From Chlamydiota bacterium (GTDB lineage: Bacteria; Chlamydiota; Chlamydiia; Chlamydiales; Parachlamydiaceae): a stretch of DNA of 47,678 nucleotides. Each line of letters starts with the position of its first letter. Within the stretch, counting starts at the first letter, position 1. Location of the stretch: assembly GCA_013286645.1 (NCBI GenBank), contig JABDFJ010000011.1, forward strand, positions 1-47,678, in the 5' to 3' direction. Shown here one piece after another: positions 17,745 to 26,667 of this stretch. The position numbers and the translations under genes are program-made. Below the pieces are notes generated by a model that was given only the letters and a program-made list of their open reading frames with translations, was not told where the DNA came from and searched no databases.

Positions 17745-17878
17745 TAAATTTGGGATGGGCCTTAAATTTACTGTTTTGGTTTAAAAACACCTCTTTTTTT
17801 ATTATCTTTTCGTATTTTCCTTTATCGCCTATTGTGCTAGCATACGAATAAATAAGAAAAATTTGATCCTATTGGAAA

Positions 17879-18889
17879 ATGCGCATGTCGATAACTAAAC
17901 AAGTCAATAAAATTTCAAAGTCTCTTCATTTTATCCTCCTTGTTTGCATCTGCATCCCTCTCTTGACTAGCTGTGAATCAAGAAAAATCATCGTCAATGG
18001 TCTCGATGAAAGAGAAGCGAATGAAATCCTCGTTTATTTAGCCACCAAAAATATCGATGCAATCAAAATCCAAAGTGTCGCTGCAGCTGGAGGTGGAGGG
18101 GGGGCCAAAATTGTCCTTTGGGATATTAGCGTCAGTAGCGATCAATCCTTAGAAGCGATGTCCCTGTTAAACCAAGCCGGCCTGCCACGTCGTCGAAGCC
18201 AAAACCTCCTGAATATCTTTACTGGTGCCGGCTTGGTGCCTTCAGAGATGGAACAAAAGATCCGTTACCAAGCAGGACTGGCAGAGCAAATCGCTAGCAC
18301 GATTCGCAAAATCGATGGCATTTTAGATGCCGAGGTGCAAATTTCCTTCCCTGAAGAAGATCCTTTAAATCCAAATGCAGAAAAGAAACAAAAGATCACA
18401 GCCTCTGTGTACGTTAAACATAATGGCGTTTTGGATGATCCTAACTCACACTTAGTGACTAAAATCAAACGCCTTGTCGCTGCTAGCGTGCCCGGCTTAG
18501 ACTATGATTACGTGACCGTGATTGGCGAACGCGCGCGTTTCAGTGAACCTTCCTCTGGTGTGGCGAATGCAAATGAAGAAGAAAAGCATTTTGTAAGCGT
18601 TTGGACGATTATCATCGCCAAAGATTCTGTCACTCGCTTTCGCATCATCTTCTTCTCATTTACCCTTTTAATATTAATCTTCGCCTTAACGTTGATATGG
18701 ATGAGCTGGAAAATATACCCTGTGCTCAAATCACAAGGGGGAGTGCGCGAGCTATTTCATCTCACACCGCTTACAGCTGGCGAGAAAAAGGTGGAAGCGC
18801 CTAAAGAGGAACCTAAAGACCCCCCCCCCAAAGAAGAAAAAAAAGATCAAGAAACCAGCTTGGCCGATAAAGACGTCGATCAAACATGA
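17879..18889 (+). CDS. sctJ: Type III secretion inner-ring lipoprotein SctJ (YscJ family)
   Basis: Lipoprotein of 336 residues that forms the inner-membrane ring of the injectisome. The signal ends in a lipobox with C32 (IPLLTSC). The YscJ/FliF domain follows: IVNGLDEREANEILVYLATK, then LLNIFTGAGLVPSEMEQKIRYQ and VQISFPEEDPL. A C-terminal membrane helix (about 255-277) and a Lys/Glu/Pro-rich tail are typical of chlamydial CdsJ. It opens a six-gene operon in which most neighbours overlap by 4 nt. The start is ATG 17879 or the in-frame ATG two codons later. The tail after the helix is longer than in Yersinia YscJ. Confidence 0.95.
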   Translation: MRMSITKQVNKISKSLHFILLVCICIPLLTSCESRKIIVNGLDEREANEILVYLATKNIDAIKIQSVAAAGGGGGAKIVLWDISVSSDQSLEAMSLLNQAGLPRRRSQNLLNIFTGAGLVPSEMEQKIRYQAGLAEQIASTIRKIDGILDAEVQISFPEEDPLNPNAEKKQKITASVYVKHNGVLDDPNSHLVTKIKRLVAASVPGLDYDYVTVIGERARFSEPSSGVANANEEEKHFVSVWTIIIAKDSVTRFRIIFFSFTLLILIFALTLIWMSWKIYPVLKSQGGVRELFHLTPLTAGEKKVEAPKEEPKDPPPKEEKKDQETSLADKDVDQT

Positions 18890-19755
18890 CCATGCAACCT
18901 AAAAGCACGCTTTTGTTTAAAGTTCTGCTTAACCACTTTCATCCAGGCATCGGAGAGGCCTCCATTAGAAATATGCCTCAAGAGGAAGTGAAAGAGATCT
19001 TTAAACAAGCGATTTCTTCCTCTGAAACCTCTGTAGCAGTGGCTTGGATGCACAACTTAATCACACGCACACATTATTCATGGTTAGCGCCTGTAGTGCA
19101 ACATATGCCAAAAGAAACACAAGCCCCTGTTATCGCCGCTTTATCTGAAAAACAAGCAAAAGGATTAAAAAAACTTCTTAAATACGATAACGTTCCTCCC
19201 CCTCCATCTCCTACAGTCAAATCTTTCTTACTCGATCAACTATTCCAGCGATGGCAACCAAACGAAGCATTACCTCTCCCTTACTTACCTTCTTCGCCCT
19301 TACGCGTGCTTCTAGATATGTCTAAAGAAGAACTAGTGCAACTCATCGACTTCCTAGCTCTGTATGATTTAGCTGAAGCCATTAGACATATTGTCGATAA
19401 AAATAAATTAAAAGCCATCTACCAGTGCCTCACGCCACAAAAGCAACAATTCATGCGCAATTGCCTCCATAAAAAAGAACGCATCGTCGCCCCCAAGTTG
19501 AATCTCGAAAAGTGGAGTGGCGATCCCGATGTATTCCATTCCATCCTACATCGTCGTGGCATGTTTCGCCTAAGTTCGGCCCTCTGTGGACATCCCGCTT
19601 CTTTTTTATGGCACATCACACACATCTTAGATACTGGACGTGGCACAGCCATCTTAAATCAATATAAACCCCAAGCTGCGGGTGGGGTAACCCCCTTTCT
19701 GATTCAACAAGTGCTATTTGTCATCGATTTTCTAAAACCGAAGAGTGCAGCATGA
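18886..19755 (+). CDS. T3SS operon protein, CT560-like (SctK candidate)
   Basis: A 289-residue, mostly helical cytoplasmic protein in the slot between sctJ and sctL that CT560 fills in C. trachomatis. No catalytic motif is visible. Repeated helical segments such as KEELVQLIDFLALYDLAEAI and VIAALSEKQAKGLKKLL suggest a scaffold. Proteins in this position are thought to be SctK-like parts of the cytoplasmic sorting platform, linking ring and stator; for this gene the assignment rests on position and fold impression, not on a motif. Its ATG overlaps the sctJ stop by 4 nt and its stop overlaps sctL, pointing to coupled translation. Confidence 0.75.
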   Translation: MTMQPKSTLLFKVLLNHFHPGIGEASIRNMPQEEVKEIFKQAISSSETSVAVAWMHNLITRTHYSWLAPVVQHMPKETQAPVIAALSEKQAKGLKKLLKYDNVPPPPSPTVKSFLLDQLFQRWQPNEALPLPYLPSSPLRVLLDMSKEELVQLIDFLALYDLAEAIRHIVDKNKLKAIYQCLTPQKQQFMRNCLHKKERIVAPKLNLEKWSGDPDVFHSILHRRGMFRLSSALCGHPASFLWHITHILDTGRGTAILNQYKPQAAGGVTPFLIQQVLFVIDFLKPKSAA

Positions 19756-20420
19756 GTAAAAAACTATTTTCACTGATCTATGGACACAAAAATAAGATAT
19801 CAGCTAATCAGCGGATTATCCCCGCTGAGGCCATCGGTCAGCTGCTTGATGCACAAGAAGTACTCACTCGCATCCATCATGAAGCCGAACAATATAAACT
19901 CGATGTCGTTAAAGAATGTGAACATCTTAAAGAAAAGGCCCAACAAGAGGGATTTGCTGCGGGTTACCAGCAATGGGCCGAACATATAGCCAAAATCGAA
20001 GAAGAGATTGCCAAAGTACGCCAAGAGCTTGAAAAAATGCTCATCCCCGTAGCGCTTAAAGCTGCCAAAAAGATCGTAGGTCGCGAAATCGAATTATCAG
20101 AAAACACCATCGTTGACATCGTCTCGAACTCGCTAAAAGCTGTTTCACAACATAAAAAAATCACGATCTATGTCAATAAAAAAGATCTAGATCCTCTTGA
20201 ACACAGCCGCACACGCCTAAAGCAGATTTTCGAAAGTCTGGAAGTTCTATCATTACGTGAACGCTCAGACATTGCAAGGGGTGGATGTGTCATTGAAACA
20301 GAAGGGGGGATTATCAATGCCCAACTTGAAAATCAATGGAGTGCTTTGGAACGAGCCTTTGCTGTCTTGATGAAGAAACCCAAAGTTGAGTCAACCCCTA
20401 CTAGTGAGACTGCCTCATGA
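19752..20420 (+). CDS. sctL: Type III secretion stator protein SctL
   Basis: A 222-residue SctL/YscL/FliH-type stator that holds the SctN ATPase under the export gate. The N-terminal half is a charged coiled coil (EQYKLDVVKECEHLKEKAQQ, then EEEIAKVRQELEKML). The C-terminal half is the conserved globular part: ALKAAKKIVGREIELSENTI, VNKKDLDPLE and RSDIARGGCVIETEGGIINA, the latter being a strong family signature. It overlaps both neighbours by 4 nt. The ATPase gene is not in this window, as expected from the scattered T3SS clusters of chlamydiae. Confidence 0.93.
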   Translation: MSKKLFSLIYGHKNKISANQRIIPAEAIGQLLDAQEVLTRIHHEAEQYKLDVVKECEHLKEKAQQEGFAAGYQQWAEHIAKIEEEIAKVRQELEKMLIPVALKAAKKIVGREIELSENTIVDIVSNSLKAVSQHKKITIYVNKKDLDPLEHSRTRLKQIFESLEVLSLRERSDIARGGCVIETEGGIINAQLENQWSALERAFAVLMKKPKVESTPTSETAS

Positions 20421-21286
20421 GCATACCCCATTTTTTCTCTTGGAAATCACTGATATGTATCCTGTCTCTCATCTTTCTCATCTGCCTTTCCCCTGAGCAA
20501 CTATTCCCACAGCCCGTGCCGCGTACCACAACATCACTGCCAAAGAACACTCAACCCTCTGAAGACGTAAAGAACGCAAAATATCAAGCTGTGCAAGATG
20601 AATTCGATAACTTCAAGCGCCCCACATTGATCACTCAAGCGGTGGCATTAACATTTATGTCCTTGCTGCCATTCATCGTAATGATTTTGACTTCATTCTT
20701 GAAGATCGTCATCGTGCTCTCACTCTTACGTAGTGCTTTAGGTGTACAGCAGGCCCCTCCCAACCAAATTATCAACGGCGTAGCCTTTATGCTTAGCCTC
20801 TTTGTGATGTATCCTACTGCCATAAAAATGTACGATGCCGCTTCAAAAAGCATTATCGAAACCAAAGCTCCTGATTCTTTGATCTCACCTGATTCCTCCT
20901 TATACATCATCACCGTGGCACGTGATGCTGCAGAACCGATGCGTGAATTCTTAAAGCGCAATTCGGCAGTGGCACACCAAGCGCTTTTTTACCGCATGGC
21001 ATATAAAGTCGTTCCCGAAGACTATCGTGCCACGCTAAAACCCGACGATATCATCATCCTTGTGCCGTCGTTCATTACTAGCCAGCTCAAAGATGCCTTT
21101 GAAATTGGGGTATTGATCTATATTCCATTTTTCGTCATTGACCTGGTCACTTCCAATATCTTGCTAGCCATGGGTATGATGATGCTTTCACCTGTGACGA
21201 TTTCCATGCCCTTAAAACTCTTTTTATTGGTTATGCTTGATGGATGGACTTTACTCATCCAAGGCCTTGTGTCAACGTTTAGATAG
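20417..21286 (+). CDS. sctR: Type III secretion export-gate protein SctR
   Basis: Membrane protein of the export gate (SctR/FliP family). Hydrophobic segments start with a signal-like helix (about 10-28); the conserved core is FMSLLPFIVMILTSFLKIVI followed by LRSALGVQQAPPNQIINGVA. Later come LVPSFITSQLKDAFEIGVLI and the paired C-terminal helices ending GWTLLIQGL. These blocks are nearly invariant in SctR. At 289 residues it is longer than Yersinia YscR because of a polar insert (about 30-70) after the first helix, resembling FliP-type leaders. It overlaps sctL by 4 nt and sctS follows after 9 bp. Confidence 0.96.
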   Translation: MSIPHFFSWKSLICILSLIFLICLSPEQLFPQPVPRTTTSLPKNTQPSEDVKNAKYQAVQDEFDNFKRPTLITQAVALTFMSLLPFIVMILTSFLKIVIVLSLLRSALGVQQAPPNQIINGVAFMLSLFVMYPTAIKMYDAASKSIIETKAPDSLISPDSSLYIITVARDAAEPMREFLKRNSAVAHQALFYRMAYKVVPEDYRATLKPDDIIILVPSFITSQLKDAFEIGVLIYIPFFVIDLVTSNILLAMGMMMLSPVTISMPLKLFLLVMLDGWTLLIQGLVSTFR

Positions 21287-21295
21287 AGAGGAACT

Positions 21296-21574
21296 ATGTT
21301 TCAATCACATGTTGTTCAGTTAGCATATGAGGGATTGCTACTTATCCTTATTCTGTCTGCACCACCAATCTTAGTGAGTATGTTCTTCGGCATTTTGGTG
21401 GCTATCTTTCAAGCTGCCACTCAAATTCAGGAGCAAACCTTGTCCTTTACCATCAAACTCGTTGCTGTAACTCTAACACTGATGTTTACGGGGAGCTGGC
21501 TTGGCGCCAAAATTATGGCATTTGCCAATGGTATTTTTGTGCACTTTCCAGAATGGAGCTTGCTAGGCAATTGA
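21296..21574 (+). CDS. sctS: Type III secretion export-gate protein SctS
   Basis: A 92-residue, two-helix membrane protein of the SctS/FliQ family, the usual length. The hairpin is LLLILILSAPPILVSMFFGI, then ATQIQEQTLSFTIKLVAV, the conserved loop, and a second helix ending LTLMFTGSWLG. SctS packs with SctR and SctT in a helical gate complex. AGAGGAA lies just before the ATG. Confidence 0.95.
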   Translation: MFQSHVVQLAYEGLLLILILSAPPILVSMFFGILVAIFQAATQIQEQTLSFTIKLVAVTLTLMFTGSWLGAKIMAFANGIFVHFPEWSLLGN

Positions 21575-21616
21575 GTAAGATAGCAAAATGTTTTTTTATG
21601 AGGCCGATAGATTCTA

Positions 21617-22480
21617 ATGACCGATGATCATGGTAGTTATCTATATTTTTTTCTGAATAGCGCTTTCGATGTGGGCAACCCGCTAGCTATTTTTACCATC
21701 CTATTTCTGTTCTTAGCGCGCTTTTTCCCCATTATCGCCCTATCTCCTTTTTTTGGAGCTAAAGTGCTTCCTCATCCTGTTAAGGTGACCTTTGGTATCT
21801 CCATATTTGTTATTTTTTTGCCACAATTGCTCACCGTAACAACAACCAGAGTTGATTTCGATGTCAACTTATTGATGCTCATTTTTAAAGAGCTATTTAT
21901 CGGGACAATTTTAGGCTTCTTTATGAGTATGCCTTTCACTATTGCACAAAATGCCGGCATCATCATCGACCACCAACGAGGGGGAGCTAGCTTAATGGTC
22001 AACGACCCTACTGTACAGAACCAGTCGTCACCACTCGGAACGCTATTTAATATGGTCTTGATCTTTATGTTCTTCATGATCGACGGCCCCTTTTTATTTC
22101 TTAATGCCATCGCCAAATCCTATGAAATTATCCCTCCAGATCAATTCATTAACCCCCATTTTTTTGAGAAGACTTCGACCTTTTGGGGAACGCTGATTAA
22201 ACTCTTCAACGATGTCATGGTGCTCTCTATGCAGCTTGCAACCCCAGCCCTCTTGGCTATTCTAATGACAGACGTCTTCTTAGGCATTGCCAATCGCTTA
22301 GCTCCACAAGTACAAATCACTTTTTTAGGCATGCCACTCAAATCACTCTTAGCCCTAGTTGTCGTATGCTTTGGCTGGAAACTGTTCAATGAAGAACTTG
22401 TGCGACAGTGTTACAAATGGCTCGATGCTGTCAATGACGTCCTCAAAACATTTTCAGCCTATCAAACGCCTAAACTTTAG
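21617..22480 (+). CDS. sctT: Type III secretion export-gate protein SctT
   Basis: A 287-residue polytopic protein of the SctT/FliR family. Recognisable parts are FLARFFPIIALSPFFGAKVL near the N-terminus, FKELFIGTILGFFMSMPFTI in the middle, and the cytoplasmic loop region after IIIDHQRGGASLMVNDPTVQ, which is typical of SctT. The final helices include LALVVVCFGWKLF. It is the single-copy plug-forming subunit of the export gate. It closes the operon: a weak 7-bp hairpin at 22,500-22,518 follows, then a likely new promoter before 22,637. Confidence 0.95.
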   Translation: MTDDHGSYLYFFLNSAFDVGNPLAIFTILFLFLARFFPIIALSPFFGAKVLPHPVKVTFGISIFVIFLPQLLTVTTTRVDFDVNLLMLIFKELFIGTILGFFMSMPFTIAQNAGIIIDHQRGGASLMVNDPTVQNQSSPLGTLFNMVLIFMFFMIDGPFLFLNAIAKSYEIIPPDQFINPHFFEKTSTFWGTLIKLFNDVMVLSMQLATPALLAILMTDVFLGIANRLAPQVQITFLGMPLKSLLALVVVCFGWKLFNEELVRQCYKWLDAVNDVLKTFSAYQTPKL

Positions 22481-22550
22481 CGGGAACTGCTAATCAGACT
22501 TTCTTCACATGGAAGAAAATGTTGTTTTCTGGCAATATGAACTGAAAAAA

Positions 22551-22580
22551 TTGACATTATATTGTAACATCATTTAGTAA
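22551..22580 (+). promoter_or_regulatory. possible promoter before the zinc-ribbon gene
   Basis: TTGACA at 22,551-22,556 is a perfect -35. The best -10 candidate 18 nt downstream, TAGTAA (22,575-22,580), is poor, so this is tentative. It lies in the 156-bp gap between sctT and the next gene. Confidence 0.3.
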
Positions 22581-22636
22581 AGCTAATATCACACTAGTTT
22601 TTCGGGAAGCCTAATATAAATTAAGCAGTTGTACAT

Positions 22637-23128
22637 ATGAGTAAACCACAAAAGAAAAGACTATGCTGGAATTGTGAAGGCGCTGTTGCCACCAATGCTG
22701 AAACATGTCCTTATTGCGGTGTCACGGTTGTTCCCGCTTCACTAGAAAATGTTTCAACCGGATTTGCTCCTTCCTATCGCGTAGGGACGGCTGATGATGA
22801 TTTAACGATTTTCCGCTCACCCTATGCCACTCAAAAAATCAATGAAGAAAATGAACCAATCACAACCCAAAGCGATCAAGTTGCTGTTAAAGAATTGGAT
22901 GAACAACAACCCGCCTATGACGAATTCCAAAGGGCGTTGTGGGCCACCATGTTATTGTTAACCGGTTCTGTTTTTTTTCTATTTAGTTTAGCGCTGATGT
23001 TATTTTCCCATAACGGTGTCTTCACTTTGAAGTGGGATGGCAGCATTTGGTTTATCTATATGGGTGTCTCTCTACCTTTGCTTATTTTCGGTTGGAGATA
23101 CCTCTCCCAACTCGAACAAGAAAAGTAA
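22637..23128 (+). CDS. Zinc-ribbon protein with two membrane helices, CT565 position
   Basis: A 163-residue protein with a treble-clef-like zinc ribbon at the N-terminus: C10-x2-C13 and C24-x2-C27 (CWNCEGAVATNAETCPYCG). A polar middle is followed by two membrane helices, about 101-123 and 130-152, with little after them. Such zinc-ribbon membrane proteins often have no known function. Position after sctT matches CT565 in C. trachomatis as I remember it, and a role near the injectisome is possible but only by location. It has its own upstream gap and ends at a large palindrome shared with convergent secA. Confidence 0.7.
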   Translation: MSKPQKKRLCWNCEGAVATNAETCPYCGVTVVPASLENVSTGFAPSYRVGTADDDLTIFRSPYATQKINEENEPITTQSDQVAVKELDEQQPAYDEFQRALWATMLLLTGSVFFLFSLALMLFSHNGVFTLKWDGSIWFIYMGVSLPLLIFGWRYLSQLEQEK

Positions 23129-23147
23129 AAACCCCTTTTGCATAACC

Positions 23148-23328
23148 AAAATTTCGTGCCCGTGTGCGGTAAGCGTCAAACAAAGCCATGTAGAAAAAAG
23201 GACCTAAAGGACCAAAACGACCTAAAGGACTAAAGAGCACTGTCGTTTAGTCCTTTAGGTCGTTTTGGTCCTTTAGGTCCCTTTTTCTCGTTTAACGCTT
23301 ACCGCACACGCACACGGGCACGAAATTT
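23148..23328. repeat. nested palindrome between convergent genes
   Basis: The outer arms (23,149-23,181 and 23,290-23,328) pair TTTCGTGCCCGTG and TGCGGTAAGCG with their complements; the right arm has a 6-nt CACACG-type expansion. The inner arms (23,193-23,234 and 23,246-23,287) consist of exact 9-nt units: GACCTAAAG, GACCAAAAC, GACCTAAAG, GACTAAAGA. The A-rich start and T-rich end of the inner stem on either strand suit an intrinsic terminator for both the zinc-ribbon gene and secA. Confidence 0.88.
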
Positions 23329-23354
23329 AGATAAGCCTAAGCTACCTATCACCT

Positions 23355-26300
23355 CTACGCATCATCGCCTTCAGTTTGCCCGCAACATTTTTTGTACTTC
23401 TTGTTGCTACCACAGGGGCAATTATCATTGCGTCCTGGTTTTGCACCAACGACAACAGGTTGTTGCTTTTCTTGAGGCTGGTTATTAGCGATCTCATTAG
23501 GATATTCTTGTTCCTCAGCCACAGCAGGAGGCACTTGTTCGAGCTCAGGGACGAGAGAGCGATTTGTTTCAAGCTGCAAGTTAGCTATCATCTCCTGAAA
23601 AGAAGGAGCGATCGGACGAGCCACGATTTCGAAACGGAAGATATCATGTGCAATTTCAGTGCGTAACGTACGACTAAATTCATCAAAGATCGCGAATGCA
23701 TCGTGTTTAAATTCCAAGAGTGGGTCGCGGTTGCCTGCAGCACGCAGATTGACATCAGAGCGCAAATGATCCATGCGTAGCAAATGCTCTTGCCACAGTT
23801 GATCGACTTTGCGAATCACAAGATTGCGCACCGCTTCATGTGCTGGCAAGATAGGATTTGGGGCAAGTAAAGCACTCGCCGGTATCTTGCTATTTTCACG
23901 CGATAGCTTATTTTTAAAAGCTTCGATAATTTTTTCCGAAGCACGATTTTCCAATTCAGCCGCATCAAGCAAATCATCATCAAAAGTCCCTTCAGGAAAA
24001 CTTACAGGGAAATGCGCATGCAACCATTCCCGATATCCTTCAGGATTCCACCCATCTTCTTCGTTGCGACTTTTAAAGAACTTATCGGCACCAATTGAAC
24101 AGACGCTCTCAAGTAGCTCAATTATGATAGGTTCAACATTTTCAGATTGCAGCACTTCATTGCGGAAAGCATAAATCTCTTGACGCTGCTTATTCATGAC
24201 ATCATCGTACTCAAGCGTATGCTTACGTATGGCTGCATTGCGCTGTTCAATGCGCTTTTGTGCCGTTTCAATGGATTTGTTCAACATCGAGGCTGAAATG
24301 GGCTCTCCTTCAGGGGGACGAAAGCGCTGAAGAATAGATGTCAGCCGTGGTGAGGCAAATAAGCGGAGCAAAGAATCTTCAAAAGAGACATAAAATTTTG
24401 AAGAACCTGGGTCCCCTTGACGGGCACAACGACCGCGCAACTGTCTATCAATACGACGTGATTGATGGCGCGTGGTGCCCATGACATACAAGCCACCAAT
24501 TCCAGCCACACCAGCTTCTAGTTTGATGTCTGTACCACGACCTGCCATGTTAGTCGCAATCGTGATAGCCCCGCGTCTACCTGCATGAGCGATAATTTCA
24601 GCCTCTTTATCGTTTTGTTTGGCATTCAGCACGGTATGTTCTAGTTTGTTCAACTTAAAAATACGCGAAAGCTTTTCTGAGATTTCGACAGATTCAGTGC
24701 CAATCAAAATGGGACGCCCAGCCTCGTTTGTGGTGCGCACCTCTTTGAGGATAGCATTATATTTCTCTCGCTCTGTCATATAAATTTCATCGTGGAAATC
24801 CTTGCGCAAACAATCGCGATGCGTAGGAATTTCTAACACTTCAAGTTTATAGACCTGCTTAAATTCACCAGCTTCAGTAGTAGCTGTACCTGTCATACCT
24901 GCAAGCTTTTCATACATGCGGAAATAATTTTGCAGGGTGATCGTGGCATACGTCTGCGTTTCGCGCTGGATAGAAACACCTTCTTTAGCCTCAATCGCTT
25001 GATGTAAACCATCTGAAAAACGTCTGCCAGGTTGTGGACGTCCTGTGTTTTCATCAATGATGATGATCTTACCATCCTGAATGATGTAATCGACGTCTTT
25101 TTCCATCAAAAGATGCGCACGCAGAAGCTGGCGCAAGTTATGCGAACGTTCTTTGCGTTTGAAATCCTCTTCCTGTATGGCTAGGCGCTGTTTAATTTTA
25201 GCATCAGCATCCAGTGTTTCATCTTCATCGATCTTAAGAAACTCATGACTGATGTCCAACATTACAAAATCGTCACTATGGCCCACACCATCAGTACACT
25301 CTTGCCATATTTCACAGCCTTTATCGGTCAGTTCGAATTCATTGCCTTTTTCATCAATGATGATATAAAGATCAGCTAATGCTTTGCTGCGATCTTCTTT
25401 ATTTTGATCGGCATAGTAATGTAAATCCCAACTATCAATGCCTGCACGCTTGTCTGGATCTTCTTTAAGATGCATCAGAATATTGTTATGTGGCGTGCCC
25501 TTACTCACCAACCACAATTTACGCAATGCTTCCCGTTCCTCTTCCTCTTGCTTCTTATCCTTCTTGATAGGTGCTTGCCCTTCTTTCACAGCATATTTAT
25601 CCAATACTTTACGCGCATCGGATGCCAGACGGTTGCACAGATCGCGTTGGCGGCGAACTAGGTGAGCCACACCCATTTTCAGCTCATCATACATCTGGCG
25701 ACTCACAGGGGAAGGACCAGAAATAATCAGCGGCGTACGCGCTTCATCGATTAGAATGGAGTCAACTTCGTCAATAATCGAAAAATAATATCCGCGCTGA
25801 ACTTGTTGATTTTTATTGGTCGCGATTGAGTTGTCGCGCAGATAGTCGAAGCCGAATTCGGAAGCTGTGCCATAAACAACATCAGACAGATACAATTGGC
25901 GACGCGTTTCTTGTGGTGTTTCATGTGTCAATGCACCTGTGGTAAGATTCAGCCAGCGCAAAATTGTCCCCACCCATTGGCAGTCACGTTGCGCTAAGTA
26001 GTCGTTTACTGTCACCAAGTGCACAGGCTTACCTGTGAGCGCATTTAAATACAGCGGCATGACGGCTGTCAGGGTTTTACCTTCACCGGTCATCATTTCT
26101 GCAATGGAGCCTTTATGCAAAGCAATGGCACCAATCAACTGCACATCATAAGGGACCATATCCCACTTCTGGTCGTAGCCAGACACGTGAATTTCAGTGC
26201 CGACTAAACGGCGACACACGTTTTTTACAACGGCATAGGCTTCCGGCAGAATGTCATCAAGGGTTTCACCCTTTTGCAAACGCGCTTTGAATTCAGCCGT

Positions 26301-26435
26301 CTTGGCACGCAAAGCATCATCACTCAAAGGTTGAAATTCTTTGTCCCATACGTTCACTTGTTCCACTGTTTTGCGGTATTTGCGGATAATACGGTCTTGG
26401 GCTGTACCAAAAATCTTCTTTAGAAAACCTAACAT
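23355..26435 (-). CDS. secA: Protein translocase ATPase SecA
   Basis: ATPase motor that drives preproteins through SecYEG. Start chosen at ATG 26435 (MLGFLKKIFG); the frame also offers TTG 26444. Walker A is in EMMTGEGKTLTA, Walker B in IIDEVDSILIDEARTPLIIS, and the second helicase lobe has TNMAGRGTDIKL and RQLRGRCARQGDPGSSKFY. The C-terminus carries the SecB/ribosome-binding zinc motif CPCGSNKKYKKCCG. Length of 1026 residues exceeds most SecA proteins; an insert in the first nucleotide-binding region after KMGVAHLVRRQ, rich in Lys and Glu (IKKDKKQEEEE), accounts for part of it and is, to my memory, typical for chlamydiae. The many exported proteins in this window depend on it. Confidence 0.97.
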   Translation of the reverse strand: MLGFLKKIFGTAQDRIIRKYRKTVEQVNVWDKEFQPLSDDALRAKTAEFKARLQKGETLDDILPEAYAVVKNVCRRLVGTEIHVSGYDQKWDMVPYDVQLIGAIALHKGSIAEMMTGEGKTLTAVMPLYLNALTGKPVHLVTVNDYLAQRDCQWVGTILRWLNLTTGALTHETPQETRRQLYLSDVVYGTASEFGFDYLRDNSIATNKNQQVQRGYYFSIIDEVDSILIDEARTPLIISGPSPVSRQMYDELKMGVAHLVRRQRDLCNRLASDARKVLDKYAVKEGQAPIKKDKKQEEEEREALRKLWLVSKGTPHNNILMHLKEDPDKRAGIDSWDLHYYADQNKEDRSKALADLYIIIDEKGNEFELTDKGCEIWQECTDGVGHSDDFVMLDISHEFLKIDEDETLDADAKIKQRLAIQEEDFKRKERSHNLRQLLRAHLLMEKDVDYIIQDGKIIIIDENTGRPQPGRRFSDGLHQAIEAKEGVSIQRETQTYATITLQNYFRMYEKLAGMTGTATTEAGEFKQVYKLEVLEIPTHRDCLRKDFHDEIYMTEREKYNAILKEVRTTNEAGRPILIGTESVEISEKLSRIFKLNKLEHTVLNAKQNDKEAEIIAHAGRRGAITIATNMAGRGTDIKLEAGVAGIGGLYVMGTTRHQSRRIDRQLRGRCARQGDPGSSKFYVSFEDSLLRLFASPRLTSILQRFRPPEGEPISASMLNKSIETAQKRIEQRNAAIRKHTLEYDDVMNKQRQEIYAFRNEVLQSENVEPIIIELLESVCSIGADKFFKSRNEEDGWNPEGYREWLHAHFPVSFPEGTFDDDLLDAAELENRASEKIIEAFKNKLSRENSKIPASALLAPNPILPAHEAVRNLVIRKVDQLWQEHLLRMDHLRSDVNLRAAGNRDPLLEFKHDAFAIFDEFSRTLRTEIAHDIFRFEIVARPIAPSFQEMIANLQLETNRSLVPELEQVPPAVAEEQEYPNEIANNQPQEKQQPVVVGAKPGRNDNCPCGSNKKYKKCCGQTEGDDA

Positions 26436-26561
26436 GAAAACCAACTTAATTTTTTATTTATCTTGTTGAAGCTCTATTTGTTTGTTAAACCATAAAGTTT
26501 ACAGGGATGACACTTTTTGTTCAAGGGGAGTGCACACGAAACAGTGATTCCAGCTAAAAAA

Positions 26562-26603
26562 GTCGTGCCCTTGCCGGTGCCCGTGCACGTGCACGAAATT
26601 ATG
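26562..26603. repeat. GTGC-rich repeat fragment
   Basis: Interleaved CGTGCCC, GGTGCCC and GTGCAC steps ending in GTGCACGAAATT resemble the outer arm of the palindrome at 23,148 (TTTCGTGCCCGTG) in inverted form. Part of the 232-bp gap upstream of divergent secA. A 66-codon ORF across it has no gene-like features. Confidence 0.45.
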
Positions 26604-26667
26604 GATTCATTTTGCAAATAAAATCCGTTTATAGAACTATTCCTCCCATAAAACCCAGGATAACCCC

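Noticed and set aside
17552-17851. 99-codon ORF downstream of the C39-like gene
   Set aside because: It is the translation of the CGCGAAG palindrome; arms, not codon pattern, explain its open frame.
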